From Myxococcus fulvus (lineage in GTDB: Bacteria > Myxococcota > Myxococcia > Myxococcales > Myxococcaceae): DNA of 64,000 nucleotides. The position numbers and the translations under genes are program-made. This document shows positions 1 through 8,393 of the stretch, piece by piece (position 1 is the stretch's first letter; each line of letters opens with the position of its first letter). Below the pieces are notes generated by a model, which did not search any database, was not told the DNA's origin, and saw only the letters and a program-made list of their open reading frames with translations. The stretch lies in NCBI RefSeq assembly GCF_900111765.1, contig NZ_FOIB01000011.1, positions 310,001 to 374,000 of the forward strand, given 5' to 3'.

Positions 1-962
1 GCGATGGAGCCCACCGCGGTGATGACCGACGTCACCTTCTTGCCGGTGCTCGCGTTCTTGTCCATCAGCGTCGCGCCCGCGTTGGCCACGTCGACCGCGG
101 CGATGGCCACGTTGACGCCCGGGGCGAAGCGGCCCAGCGTCTTGGCGGCGGTGCCGGCGGCGGCCTTCGCGCCCTGCTTCAGCGCGGCCTCACCGGCCTC
201 GGAGCCCGCCGTCTTCAGCAGCGCCTTGGCGGCCGTGCGCGGCCCGGTGCCCAGGCCCTGCGCCAGGGTGCTGGTCGCCTTCGCCGTCTCGGAGGCGGCG
301 GCCTTGACGGCCCGGCTCACGCCCTTGGTCGTGCCACCCTCGAACAGGCTGGTGGTGGCCGCGTTCTTGACGGCCTTGAGCACGTCGTCGCTGGCGTTGG
401 GGAGCGTCTTCTTGAACGCGTCGACGGCCTTCTTGCCCGCGTCCAGCTTCTCCTTGAAGACGGTGCCGCCGAGCAGGCCGCCCGTCACCTTGCCGCCGAC
501 GATGCCGCCCGTCGCGGCCGTCAGGCCCGCCTTGGTGGCGTCCAGCGAGGAGCGCGTGGCGGCGAGGATGTCGTCCTTGCTGCCCGTGCGGATGGCCTGG
601 CGGATGTCCTTGATGGCCGTGCCACCCGCCGCCAGCGCCCCGGGGATGCCCATGTGGCGCGCGAAGGACTTCATGTTGGCGCCCAGCTTCGTCAGGCCCT
701 TGAACTCGCCCGGCTTGAAGGTGGGGTTGCTGATGAAGTCGAGGTTCTTGCCCGTCAGCAGGCCCTCGGCGCCGTTCTTGACGTTCTTGATCTGCTGGAA
801 GGCGTCCTTGCCGAACCCGAACGCCCGGATGCTCTGGGTGGCGGCCGTCGTGGTGCCCTTGATGAGCTCCTTGTTGTCCTCAACGGTCTTCTTGACGTCC
901 TGCACCGTCTTCTGGACGTTCGTACGGACGTTGTTGAAGGTCTTCCGGATGTCGAAACCCAT
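1..962 (-). CDS. Ala/Lys-rich hypothetical protein, C-terminus cut by window edge
   Basis: An open frame runs without a stop from an ATG at 962 leftwards off the window, giving about 320 residues. The protein begins MGFDIRKTFNNVRTNVQ, is rich in Ala, Lys, Thr and Gly, and alternates amphipathic helical stretches with Gly/Ala-rich hydrophobic ones (for example TAATGGIVGGKVTGGLLGG). I recognise no enzyme motif and see no signal peptide. The strongly coding-like periodicity on this strand makes it a better choice than the opposite frame. A GTGAGG element lies a few bases upstream of the ATG. The helical, low-complexity make-up would suit a structural or secreted-effector type protein, but that is only a guess. 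The missing C-terminus may hold the informative domain. Confidence 0.6.
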   Translation of the reverse strand, partial: MGFDIRKTFNNVRTNVQKTVQDVKKTVEDNKELIKGTTTAATQSIRAFGFGKDAFQQIKNVKNGAEGLLTGKNLDFISNPTFKPGEFKGLTKLGANMKSFARHMGIPGALAAGGTAIKDIRQAIRTGSKDDILAATRSSLDATKAGLTAATGGIVGGKVTGGLLGGTVFKEKLDAGKKAVDAFKKTLPNASDDVLKAVKNAATTSLFEGGTTKGVSRAVKAAASETAKATSTLAQGLGTGPRTAAKALLKTAGSEAGEAALKQGAKAAAGTAAKTLGRFAPGVNVAIAAVDVANAGATLMDKNASTGKKVTSVITAVGSI

Positions 963-1166
963 GGTGGGGCCTCACGAATTCAAAAAAAGAGGAACTTGCG
1001 GGGATTATCGCGATCAGCCCGCGGGAGTTGCGTCGGCTTTGCGTCGGAAACCATATTGAACATATGGTTTTTTATTTCCACTCCGTGTAAAAGCCGGAAC
1101 TCCACAATCACCCCCATCGAACACGTGTCCTGGCGCCCCCCGGCCCGGGCCGCGGAAGGGAGCGGT
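963..1166. promoter_or_regulatory. Divergent intergenic region with AT-rich core
   Basis: About 200 bases separate the divergent edge gene and the M11-like protease. The stretch around 1000-1110 is clearly poorer in GC than the surroundings and includes a run of A at about 982-988 and an AT-rich patch near 1051-1080. It probably holds promoters for both genes. No specific factor site is recognised. Confidence 0.4.
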
Positions 1167-2771
1167 ATGCGCAAGCTGTCCATGACGGGCGTCCTGCTGT
1201 GCGGAGCATGGGTCGCGGGTTGCAACGGCGCGGAGCAGGAGCCCTCCGTCCAGGAGCCTTCGGCGGGCGCGGAGGCCGCCGTGGCGTCCACCCGCCAGGC
1301 GGTGGTCTCCCCGGAGCTGGAGGCGGCGCTCACCTGTATCGAGACGTACGTCGTCGCGGGGACGTGTGACTGGGAGCACTGGAGCGAGCTGTACGACGCG
1401 TGTGACGTGAGCGCGCACCCGGAGCTCGACGATGGCCACTTCCTGGAGGAGGTCCAGTCGGACAACTGCACCGTGGTCAGCTGGCCCGCGCTGAGGGCGC
1501 AGCTGCTCTCCACCACGCCGCTCGTCCGCGTGTACGACAGCTGCGACGGTGACTCGGAGGTGCTCCACTCGGCCTCGGCCAACGGCTGCTATCCGCTGGC
1601 GCAGGGCGTGGGGGCCTCGTTCTTCGAGGTGGCCATCGGCAAGTCCGTGACGCTCTACGCCGGCGCGGGCTGTGCCGGGGACTCGGTGACGGTCGAGACG
1701 GACGCGAACCTGTGTGAGACGACGTTCGCGAGCGGCGCGAGCGCGAACGACGCGGTGCGCTCGTACCGAATCCAGGACGTCGGGGCGCCCGCCTCGCCCT
1801 ACCGGTACACCTGCTCCGCGTCGGAGCCTGCGTGCGTCGAGAACGACAACTCCCGGCTGGGCAGCATCAACAAGAAGCACACCGTCAAGGTGGTCCGGGT
1901 CACCTACGCGGGGAGGACGACCCCCTCGTTGGCCACCATCCGCAACAACGTCCGCGGCCTGTACGACTTCTTCGACGTCGCGTCGCGGGGCCAGGTGAGC
2001 CTGGAGATCGTCGCGTCGCAGACCGTGGACGTGACGAGCGCGAACTGCGCGACGGCGAAGAGCCAGGCCGTCAAGAAGGCCAAGTCGAGCGCGTTCCTGA
2101 CGGTGTACTCGATGCCCAGCGGGATGTGCTCCACCTCCAACGCGGGCTCGCGCTCCGTCTACCTCAAGGGCGGCCTGTTCCGTGACTACGCGCACGAGGT
2201 CGGCCACGTCCTGGGGCTCGCGCACGGCAACACGCGCAACCCGACGACGGGGGAGATCAACCACTACGGCGACTCGAGCACGTTCATGGGCAGCAACGCG
2301 TCGGACAACTACAACCTCCCGCAGCTGCACTGGCTGGGCTGGACGAAGAAGGAGGAGCTCCAGAAGGTGAACTCCGTCGTCGACACCGGTGGCACCGCCC
2401 TGGTCAAGCTCCGGCCGGTGGGCGGCAACACCGAGCTCACCAGCGAGCAGTCCGACCACCGCCTGGGCGCGGTCTGGGACATCCCGGGGACCGACCAGCG
2501 GCTGTTCATCGCCGTGCCGAAGCCGCGCCTGAACAACACGAACCAAATCGAGGGCGGCACGGTGATGGTGTACCGCGCGCCCCGGTGCGTGGGCTGCATG
2601 GGCATGTCCATGGGGACGATGGTGATGGCGCGGTTCGCCGCCACCACCGTCAACGAGCACGAGGCGCACGGGCTCTACGTCAAGCCGGTGGCCTACGAGC
2701 GCACCCCCGTCCAGGTGGATGGGAAGACGGTCTATGTGTACTCGTCGGTGACGGTGAGCATCCGGAGGTAA
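1167..2771 (+). CDS. Lipoprotein metalloprotease, gametolysin/M11-like
   Basis: A 534-residue secreted zinc protease. The start at ATG 1167 is chosen because it opens a classic lipoprotein signal (MRKLSMTGVLLCGAWVAGC), with the lipobox Cys near residue 19. Residues about 110-200 hold a short disulphide-rich stretch with a LYAGAGCAGDS motif that resembles a beta/gamma-crystallin fold. The catalytic part contains HEVGHVLGLAH (His343, Glu344, His347, His353), followed by a downstream YGDSSTFMG segment. That combination is typical of gametolysin-like M11 peptidases. It probably degrades protein or cell-wall glycoprotein at the cell surface, consistent with a predatory lifestyle. It is monocistronic, with a strong hairpin immediately downstream. 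The catalytic assignment is firm; substrate and crystallin-like fold are inference. Confidence 0.82.
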   Translation: MRKLSMTGVLLCGAWVAGCNGAEQEPSVQEPSAGAEAAVASTRQAVVSPELEAALTCIETYVVAGTCDWEHWSELYDACDVSAHPELDDGHFLEEVQSDNCTVVSWPALRAQLLSTTPLVRVYDSCDGDSEVLHSASANGCYPLAQGVGASFFEVAIGKSVTLYAGAGCAGDSVTVETDANLCETTFASGASANDAVRSYRIQDVGAPASPYRYTCSASEPACVENDNSRLGSINKKHTVKVVRVTYAGRTTPSLATIRNNVRGLYDFFDVASRGQVSLEIVASQTVDVTSANCATAKSQAVKKAKSSAFLTVYSMPSGMCSTSNAGSRSVYLKGGLFRDYAHEVGHVLGLAHGNTRNPTTGEINHYGDSSTFMGSNASDNYNLPQLHWLGWTKKEELQKVNSVVDTGGTALVKLRPVGGNTELTSEQSDHRLGAVWDIPGTDQRLFIAVPKPRLNNTNQIEGGTVMVYRAPRCVGCMGMSMGTMVMARFAATTVNEHEAHGLYVKPVAYERTPVQVDGKTVYVYSSVTVSIRR

Positions 2772-2782
2772 CCGAGGGGGCG

Positions 2783-2825
2783 CGGCCGGGACGGGGGCGC
2801 ATGACCCGTCCCCCCGTCCTGGCCG
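2783..2825 (+). terminator. Strong hairpin terminator after the protease gene
   Basis: Arms 2783-2797 and 2811-2825 are complementary at 14 of 15 positions around a 13-base loop. The hairpin starts 12 bases after the stop codon at 2771. There is no clear T tract, only TTCTC, as often seen in GC-rich genomes. Confidence 0.65.
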
Positions 2826-2831
2826 TTCTCG

Positions 2832-2847
2832 GGAACAAAGTCGTTCC
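2832..2847. promoter_or_regulatory. Inverted repeat GGAAC-N6-GTTCC upstream of the TetR gene
   Basis: A perfect 5-base-arm palindrome lies between the terminator hairpin and the second palindrome at 2862. It could be part of the regulator's own promoter/operator region; the short arms make chance possible. Confidence 0.35.
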
Positions 2848-2861
2848 GGTCCGTGTCGATA

Positions 2862-2875
2862 TGTACGAACGTACA
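2862..2875. promoter_or_regulatory. Palindromic operator candidate TGTACG-AA-CGTACA
   Basis: A perfect 6-base-arm inverted repeat with a 2-base spacer lies about 95 bases upstream of the TetR start. Size and position suit an autoregulatory TetR operator. The match is direct; binding is inference. Confidence 0.5.
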
Positions 2876-2969
2876 CATGCGGGAGTCGTCCCGCGTGGGG
2901 TGCTCGTTCGAACCTTCGATTCACGCTCCGGGGCGCCCACGTCGAGGCCCTGCCGCGTCAGGAGTCTCC

Positions 2970-3512
2970 GTGGTGAAGCGCCGCAATGACCCGGACCGAC
3001 GCGACCGCATCATCGATGCGGCGCTCAGTGTCATCGCCGAGGGGGGCGTGGCGGGGACGTCGCATCGGCGTGTCGCCGAGCGGGCGGACGTGCCCTTGGG
3101 GTCGATGACCTACCACTTCACCGGCATGGATGAGCTCCTGCGCGAGGCCTTCACCCGGTTCGCCGAGCGGGTCAGCGAGCGCTTCACGGCGCGGCTCTCC
3201 GCGGTGGAGCAGCGCGAGCAGCTGGCCTCCGCCATCGTCGAGCTGGTGCACGAGGACCTGGTGGCGGGGCCGGATGACCTGGTGCTCACGCTCGAGCTCT
3301 ACACCCTCGCGGCCCGCAAGCCCGCCTTCCGGCAGATCACCCACGACTGGATGCGCCGCAGCCGCGCGGTGCTCGAACGACACGTCGACTCGCGGACGGC
3401 CCACAAGCTGGATGCGCTGATTGAAGGGTTGTTCATCCACGTCAGCCTCGACGCCACACCGCATGGCCGCGATGTCACTCGCGACGCCGTGCTCCGATTC
3501 CTCTCAGCCTAG
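2970..3512 (+). CDS. TetR/AcrR family transcriptional regulator
   Basis: About 180 residues. The GTG at 2970 (or the adjacent GTG at 2973) is favoured because a GGAG lies 5-8 bases upstream and the residues before it do not look like protein. The N-terminus has the TetR helix-turn-helix: RDRIIDAALSVIAEGG, then a TSHRRVAERADVP recognition region and GSMTYHF. The rest is an all-helical ligand-binding domain with no recognisable specificity. It lies 12 bases upstream of an MFS exporter gene, so it most likely represses itself and the exporter until a small molecule binds. Two palindromes upstream are candidate operators. Confidence 0.85.
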   Translation: MVKRRNDPDRRDRIIDAALSVIAEGGVAGTSHRRVAERADVPLGSMTYHFTGMDELLREAFTRFAERVSERFTARLSAVEQREQLASAIVELVHEDLVAGPDDLVLTLELYTLAARKPAFRQITHDWMRRSRAVLERHVDSRTAHKLDALIEGLFIHVSLDATPHGRDVTRDAVLRFLSA

Positions 3513-3524
3513 AGCCCGCACCTC

Positions 3525-4748
3525 ATGACTCCCGCTTCTCCTCCGTCGGTGCCCCGAGCGCACCGCGCGGCCCGCGTCGCCGTGGCGATGCTGTTCCTCA
3601 CCAACGGCGCCATCCTGGCCAACCTGCTGCCGCGCTATCCGCAAATCAAGGCGGACCTGGGGCTCACCAATGCGCAGTACGGGCTCGCCGTCGCGTCCTT
3701 CCCCTTCGGGGCGTTGATGGCGGGGCTCGCCGCCGGAGCCATCATCCGCCGCTTCCGCTCGTCCCGGGTCGCCGTCGCCGGCACGGTGCTCACGGGGCTG
3801 GGCCTGCTGCTCGCGGGCCTCGCGCCCTCGTGGGCCGCGCTCGCCGTGACGTTGTTCCTGGCCGGGAGCATGGACGCCATCACCGACGTGGCGCAGAACG
3901 CGCACGGCCTCCGGGTGCAGCGCCTCTATGGCCGCTCCATCCTCAATTCGTTCCACGCGCTGTGGAGTGTGGGCGCGGTGGTGGGCGGGCTCATGGGCGG
4001 GCTCGCGGCGGGACTCGACGTGCCACGGGGCCTCCACCTGGGGCTGTCCGCGCTGCTCTTCTCCGGTGTCTCGCTGACGGCCCTGCGCTTCCTCTTGCCC
4101 GGGCCCGAGCCCACCGACGCCTCCGGGCCCCACGTGCACGCGGAGGGCGCTTCGGCGAAGCGGGGAGCGGGACGACTCCGGCTCGTGCTCTCGATGGCGG
4201 CGCTGGTCTTGATTGCCAGCAGCGGCGTGCTCGTCGAGGACGCGGGGATGACGTGGGCGGCGGTCTACCTGTCGGGCACGCTGGGCGCGAGCGTCGCGGT
4301 GGCCTCGTTCGGTTACGTGGCGCTCGTGGGCGCGCAGTTCGTCGGGCGGCTGTTCGGGGACCGGCTCGTCGACTGGTTCGGACAGCGGGCCGTGGCGCGG
4401 ACGGGGGGCCTGCTCGCGGCGCTGGGGATGGGGGGCGCGCTGTTGTTCCCCTCGGTGCCCGCCACCATCGTGGGCTTCGCGTTCGCGGGCTTTGGTGTCG
4501 CCACGCTGGTGCCGGCCGCGATGCACGGCGCGGACGAGTTGCCCGGGCTGCGGCCGGGCACGGGCCTGACGGTGGTGAGCTGGTTGATGCGAATGGGGTT
4601 CCTGCTGTCGCCTCCCGTCGTGGGTCTCATCGCCGACGCGGCGGGACTGCGCCTGGGGTTGCTCGTGGTGCCGCTCGCCGGCGGGCTCGTGATGGCGCTG
4701 GCCGGTGTGCTCTCGGCGAAGCGCGTGACAGCGCCGCGGGGCGGCTGA
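3525..4748 (+). CDS. MFS transporter
   Basis: A 407-residue integral membrane protein with about 12 predicted hydrophobic segments in two halves. The first begins AARVAVAMLFLTNGAILANLL, followed by the short polar loop and IIRRFRSSRVAVAG, the usual MFS cytoplasmic loop position after TM2. Overall appearance is closest to the YbjJ-like MFS branch. It follows the TetR gene by 12 bases and is presumably co-transcribed and controlled by it. The likely role is efflux of a small molecule; substrate cannot be inferred. Length is normal for the family. Confidence 0.82.
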   Translation: MTPASPPSVPRAHRAARVAVAMLFLTNGAILANLLPRYPQIKADLGLTNAQYGLAVASFPFGALMAGLAAGAIIRRFRSSRVAVAGTVLTGLGLLLAGLAPSWAALAVTLFLAGSMDAITDVAQNAHGLRVQRLYGRSILNSFHALWSVGAVVGGLMGGLAAGLDVPRGLHLGLSALLFSGVSLTALRFLLPGPEPTDASGPHVHAEGASAKRGAGRLRLVLSMAALVLIASSGVLVEDAGMTWAAVYLSGTLGASVAVASFGYVALVGAQFVGRLFGDRLVDWFGQRAVARTGGLLAALGMGGALLFPSVPATIVGFAFAGFGVATLVPAAMHGADELPGLRPGTGLTVVSWLMRMGFLLSPPVVGLIADAAGLRLGLLVVPLAGGLVMALAGVLSAKRVTAPRGG

Positions 4749-4841
4749 ACCACCCGACAGGACGACGGGCGTGAATCGCGCGCACGGCGGAACGCAAGGC
4801 AGGGCCAGGGGTGTCTGAGGGCGACGCCCTGGAGGCCTCGT

Positions 4842-5558
4842 GTGCTGACCCTCGTGATGCTGACGCTGCTGGCCGCGCCTCCCGTGGAGGTCGAGGTCTT
4901 CGTCCCGCTGTGTGACAACGCGTTGATCGAATGTGGCCGGGCTGCCGCCGGAGCCCCGCGCGCGCTGGAGACGAACCTCTACTGGGGCGCGATGTATGGC
5001 GCGGAGCGGTTCCTCTCGCGCGCGCCTGGCTTCAAGGTGGTGAGCCGCGAGCCGGGGCCCGAGGGGAGCGTGGTGTTGCGCGAGCTCGTCCTGGAGCGGA
5101 CCCCCGCGAGGGGGGAGCGGCCCGTGCGACTTCGGCTCCATGCGTATGCGGGCGACGCCATCGACACGGCGCTGGAGGACTTCCTGCGTGCGGCGGCGGG
5201 CGCCAGTCGCGCCGACCTGCTGGTGTGGGCCGGGCATGACCGGCTGATGGACCGCGAGCCTCCCCAGGTGAAGATGCCGCCGGGCGCCACACCCCGGCCC
5301 GTGGTCGTCCTGGCCTGCATGAGCGAGCAGTACTTCGGCCCGGTGTTGAAGGCGCTGGGCTCGACTCCCATCGCGCTCACGCGGACGTTGATGGCGCCCG
5401 AGGCGTATCTCCTGGAGGCGCTGGCCAGCACCGTGGCGCGACATGGCCCCACGGAGCCGAAGGCCCTGCGCACGGCGCTCGTGGAGGCCTATGCGCGATA
5501 TCAGCGCATCTCTCCGCGCGCCGCGGGTTCCGTCTTCTCGAAGCTCGTCGCTCCATGA
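4842..5558 (+). CDS. Conserved hypothetical secreted protein
   Basis: A 238-residue protein from GTG 4842, preceded by GGAGG at 4831-4835. The first dozen residues (MLTLVMLTLLAAP) look like a short signal peptide or export anchor. Noticeable segments are VFVPLCDNALIECG, NLYWGAMYGAERFL, LLVWAGHDRLMD and VVVLACMSEQYF, in a pattern of alternating strands and helices reminiscent of a Rossmann or caspase-like core. No catalytic dyad can be assigned with confidence. It lies about 90 bases after the MFS gene on the same strand, so weak co-transcription is possible. I do not assign a function. Confidence 0.65.
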   Translation: MLTLVMLTLLAAPPVEVEVFVPLCDNALIECGRAAAGAPRALETNLYWGAMYGAERFLSRAPGFKVVSREPGPEGSVVLRELVLERTPARGERPVRLRLHAYAGDAIDTALEDFLRAAAGASRADLLVWAGHDRLMDREPPQVKMPPGATPRPVVVLACMSEQYFGPVLKALGSTPIALTRTLMAPEAYLLEALASTVARHGPTEPKALRTALVEAYARYQRISPRAAGSVFSKLVAP

Positions 5559-5575
5559 GCCCCCGGGCCGGGGGC
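5559..5575. terminator. Hairpin between convergent genes
   Basis: A perfect 8-base inverted repeat (GCCCCCGG and CCGGGGGC) with a one-base centre directly follows the stop at 5558 and lies 50 bases from the 3' end of the convergent protease gene. It could terminate both. Confidence 0.5.
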
Positions 5576-5625
5576 GCTCTTCCGCGAGTCACCTCCGGCC
5601 CAGGGCTTGTCCTCCGACGCGACGA

Positions 5626-6990
5626 CTACGGACTGGTGGAGAAGCTCCCCGACCAGGCGCCGTAGGACAACGTGGTGATGCCGTTGCGGGTGCTGGCCGT
5701 GTAGCTGCCCTGCCCGGGACGGATGGTGACCGTCATCGTGCCGCCGCTGGAGGCAATCGCCCCCGCGTGCACCGCGGCCGCGCAGGCGTTCGAGTCATCC
5801 GTGTAGATGTCCGTGCCCCACACCGTCCCGCTGGTGGTCGCGGGGCAGCTGCAGCGGATCTGCGTCCCGTTCTGCCCACGGTAGGACGTGAAGTCGTAGC
5901 TGGAGCAGGCCTGCACGGGCGTCGTGTTCGTGAACGTGAAGCTCCCCGACCAGGCGCCGTAGGCCAGCGTGGTGATGCCGTTGCGGGTGCTGGCCGTGTA
6001 GCTGCCCTGGCCCGGCTGGATGACGACCGTCACCGTGCCGCCGCTGGAGGGAATCGCCCCGGCGTGCACCGCGGCCGCGCAGGCATTCGAGTCGTCCGTG
6101 TAGATGTCCGTGCCCCACACGGTGCCGCTGGTGGTGGCGGGGCAGCTGCAGCGGATCTGCGTCCCGTTCTGCCCGCGGTAGGACGTGAAGTCGTAGCTGG
6201 AGCAGGCCGCGACGCCGCCGGTGCCGTAGAGGACGTCCAGCGCGGTGATGTCGGAGCTGGTCCACTCGCCCGTCTCCGTCGAGCGGAAACAGGAGTTCAT
6301 GACGGAGCCGCCCACGGTGGCCGTGGTCGGCGTGCCCGGGATGTGGATGGCGCCCACGCCCGCGTCGCCCTCGTCACCGCCGGCGCCGCAGCTGATGCTG
6401 CGGTTGTAGTAGTCCGAGTGACGGAAGCCGATGGCATGCCCCAGCTCGTGCGTGATGACGTGCTCGTTGACGTCCGCGCTGTAGGCCTGCAGGCCCGTGC
6501 CGATGTTGATGATTCCGTAGGGCAGGCCCCCCGAGGGGAAGCCCGCCGAGCCGCCCGTGCCCGTCGTCGTCTGCGCGATGATGTTCGCGGTACAGCCGGT
6601 GCTCGGTCCACGCGCGAAGGTGATGCGCAGGCCCCGCTCGTTGTAGTTGGCGATGGCCAGGTCCAGGCCCTGGCTCAGCATGCTGTAGGTGTCGAACGTG
6701 GCGGTGGAGTTGACGCAGATCTTCGTCACCCCCGTGCCCACCTGGTTCGTCGTGCGGTACTGCTCCGAGCTCTCGTCCAGCGACTGGAGCATCTCCCGGG
6801 AGGCCTCCAGCGTGACGTGCGCGTCACGGCCGACGTACACCTTGCCGTCGGCGACCAGGATGTCGTCGACGCGGAAGCCAGCCTCCACCAGGTTGGAGAC
6901 GATCTCCTCGTTCTCCATCTCCGGGTCGACACCGCAGCCGACCAACAACGCACCACAGCTGACAGCGAGGACTGCTGCCTTCTTGAACAT
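5626..6990 (-). CDS. HEIGH-type (M57) metalloprotease lipoprotein with two LCCL domains
   Basis: 454 residues. The N-terminus MFKKAAVLAVSCGALLVGCG is a lipoprotein signal. The catalytic region carries HELGHAIGFRH (His181, Glu182, His185, His191) and a downstream SVMNSCF Met-turn, fitting the dual-action HEIGH/M57 family common in myxobacteria. Two tandem C-terminal LCCL domains follow, about residues 263-352 and 362-451. Each shows the NGT...C.CPA and VWGTDIYTDDSNACAAAVHAG hallmarks. LCCL modules bind surface or lipid ligands, so they probably target the protease to its substrate. The LCCL units are encoded by two nearly identical 271-base repeats. The gene is divergent from the unknown membrane protein at 7161. 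Confidence 0.88.
   Translation of the reverse strand: MFKKAAVLAVSCGALLVGCGVDPEMENEEIVSNLVEAGFRVDDILVADGKVYVGRDAHVTLEASREMLQSLDESSEQYRTTNQVGTGVTKICVNSTATFDTYSMLSQGLDLAIANYNERGLRITFARGPSTGCTANIIAQTTTGTGGSAGFPSGGLPYGIINIGTGLQAYSADVNEHVITHELGHAIGFRHSDYYNRSISCGAGGDEGDAGVGAIHIPGTPTTATVGGSVMNSCFRSTETGEWTSSDITALDVLYGTGGVAACSSYDFTSYRGQNGTQIRCSCPATTSGTVWGTDIYTDDSNACAAAVHAGAIPSSGGTVTVVIQPGQGSYTASTRNGITTLAYGAWSGSFTFTNTTPVQACSSYDFTSYRGQNGTQIRCSCPATTSGTVWGTDIYTDDSNACAAAVHAGAIASSGGTMTVTIRPGQGSYTASTRNGITTLSYGAWSGSFSTSP
5641..5911. repeat. Internal direct repeat, copy A (encodes the second LCCL domain)
   Basis: This 271-base unit is repeated at 5938-6208 with only scattered substitutions (for example GGACAA versus GGCCAG near the start). 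It encodes the C-terminal LCCL domain of the reverse-strand protease. Confidence 0.85.
5938..6208. repeat. Internal direct repeat, copy B (encodes the first LCCL domain)
   Basis: Second copy of the 271-base unit, offset 297 bases (99 codons) from copy A. High identity indicates a recent in-frame duplication or homogenisation. Confidence 0.85.
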
Positions 6991-7160
6991 GGGGCACTCT
7001 CGTCTCTGACCGCGGGGAGCGCGCCGCCGGCCTGGACTCCCACGCCACCGCGCGACGCACCGGGAGCATCTCCCCAGTTGAAACGGTAAATAGCTGTAAA
7101 TATAGATTAAGTTGAATACTTGATTGTCGAGGAGGCGCGAGGGATTGCTAGAGTCGAGAC
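6991..7160. promoter_or_regulatory. Divergent promoter region, AT-rich
   Basis: Between the divergent protease and unknown membrane protein lies an unusually AT-rich patch at about 7081-7130 with several TAAATA/TATAG-like hexamers that could serve as -10 elements in either direction. No factor site is recognised. Confidence 0.45.
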
Positions 7161-8342
7161 ATGCGTCCGAGCGTGCGGCGGTCCCGAGGAAGCGTGTCGC
7201 GAGTGCTGGTCTGGTTCGTCAGCGTCATCGTCGTGCTCATCGTCGTCGCCCTGGTCGCGTTCGACCTGTTCATGCGCTCGCAATACGAGCCCACGCTGGA
7301 CGCGCAGCGACAGGACGTCGTCGCGCACCTGGACCTGTTCTGCCGGGAGCAGGAGAAGCTCGCCGCCGACCCGTGGTTCCATGAGCCACGCCCTGAGGGC
7401 GACGCGGGCCCCGTGCTCAACGCCTGGGTGCACTGGGAGAACCCGGGCCCCCAGATGCCCGCGGACTCACCGCTCCAACTCCCCGCGCACCTGAAGGAGA
7501 AGAAGACGTTGGAGGAGTGGTTCGCCGCGGACCCGGACCTGTCCTCGCTGCGCTTCGAGTGGATGCGTGAGCTTCAGCGCTTCGACCGGTGGGACATCGC
7601 GCGCAACCTCCCGTTCCGGCACGCGGAGCCGTACAACATGATGACGGCGCCGGTGCCCAACTTCATCGCCTTGCTGGAGTGGTCCAAGTTCCGGCTCCTC
7701 CACGGCGCGAAGACAGGGCAGCCCCTGGAGGCGGCCCGGGACGTGCGCCACCTGGCGTGGCTGTCGTATCGGACGGACACCATCCTCGGCGCGATGATTG
7801 CCAACGCCCTGCTGGCGCAGGAGCGCAAGGTGCACGCGCTGATGAAGCAGCCTCCCGCCGGGTGGACCCCGATGAGCCAGGAGCAGGGCGACCGCATGCG
7901 CGCCGTGTTCTGGGCGAGCACGTCGTTCTCCAGCATCGTCGCGCCCGTGGATGTGGCCCGGAAGGCGCGCAGCTGCGGCTCGGCCATCACCCGTTGCACC
8001 GGGCTGGTCGAGGCCAGCAACTCGGCGAGATACCTGCAACCCGTCGCCGAGCCGTCGTACCGCGCGGCCTACGCGGAGCTCCAGAAGGAGCTGGCCACGC
8101 CTTGTCCCACCTCCATGCTGACGATGCTCTGGGAGCGCGGCGTCACCATCGATGACCGCCAGCCCACCGGCGGCGCCATCCCCGAGGAGCCGACGTGGAT
8201 GCGCGGCCTGCCCCGGCGCCATGCCAGCAAGTACATCGCCGGAACCCTGCTGGCCATCGGCGGGCCGAACATCGACCTGCTCAAGAAGCTGCCCCAGACA
8301 CCTGCCGCCGCCGCGCCGGGCTCCGCCGAAACCCAGCCCTGA
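7161..8342 (+). CDS. Membrane-anchored hypothetical protein
   Basis: 393 residues. A basic N-terminus is followed by one strong transmembrane segment (about residues 14-34, VWFVSVIVVLIVVALVAF). The remainder is a soluble, helix-rich domain that should face the periplasm. There is no motif I recognise; conserved-looking pieces are NLPFRHAEPYNMM and RDVRHLAWLSYRTDTILGAM. The C-terminal tail is Pro/Ala-rich and unstructured. It is transcribed divergently from the HEIGH protease and ends just before a 10-base inverted repeat that separates it from the lipid-synthase operon. No function is assigned. Confidence 0.65.
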   Translation: MRPSVRRSRGSVSRVLVWFVSVIVVLIVVALVAFDLFMRSQYEPTLDAQRQDVVAHLDLFCREQEKLAADPWFHEPRPEGDAGPVLNAWVHWENPGPQMPADSPLQLPAHLKEKKTLEEWFAADPDLSSLRFEWMRELQRFDRWDIARNLPFRHAEPYNMMTAPVPNFIALLEWSKFRLLHGAKTGQPLEAARDVRHLAWLSYRTDTILGAMIANALLAQERKVHALMKQPPAGWTPMSQEQGDRMRAVFWASTSFSSIVAPVDVARKARSCGSAITRCTGLVEASNSARYLQPVAEPSYRAAYAELQKELATPCPTSMLTMLWERGVTIDDRQPTGGAIPEEPTWMRGLPRRHASKYIAGTLLAIGGPNIDLLKKLPQTPAAAAPGSAETQP

Positions 8343-8343
8343 G

Positions 8344-8393
8344 CCGCGTGGGGCTCCAAGGGGGCGAACACAATCCATGACGTCCCCACGCGG
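8344..8393 (+). terminator. Long-loop hairpin (CCGCGTGGGG ... CCCCACGCGG)
   Basis: Perfect 10-base arms at 8344-8353 and 8384-8393 start two bases after the stop at 8342. The 30-base loop is long and there is no T tract, but position supports a terminator insulating the downstream operon. Confidence 0.5.

Noticed and set aside
4..1059. + strand frame at the left edge
   Set aside because: Val/Ala/Pro/Ser-rich with no motif; the reverse strand gives a better-composed protein starting at 962.
1014..2924. 636-codon reverse frame opposite the M11-like protease
   Set aside because: Shadow; the + strand has lipobox and zinc motif.
3504..5444. 646-codon reverse frame opposite MFS and hypothetical genes
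   Set aside because: Rich in Arg, Gln, His and Pro and lacks any domain; the MFS reading on the + strand is certain.
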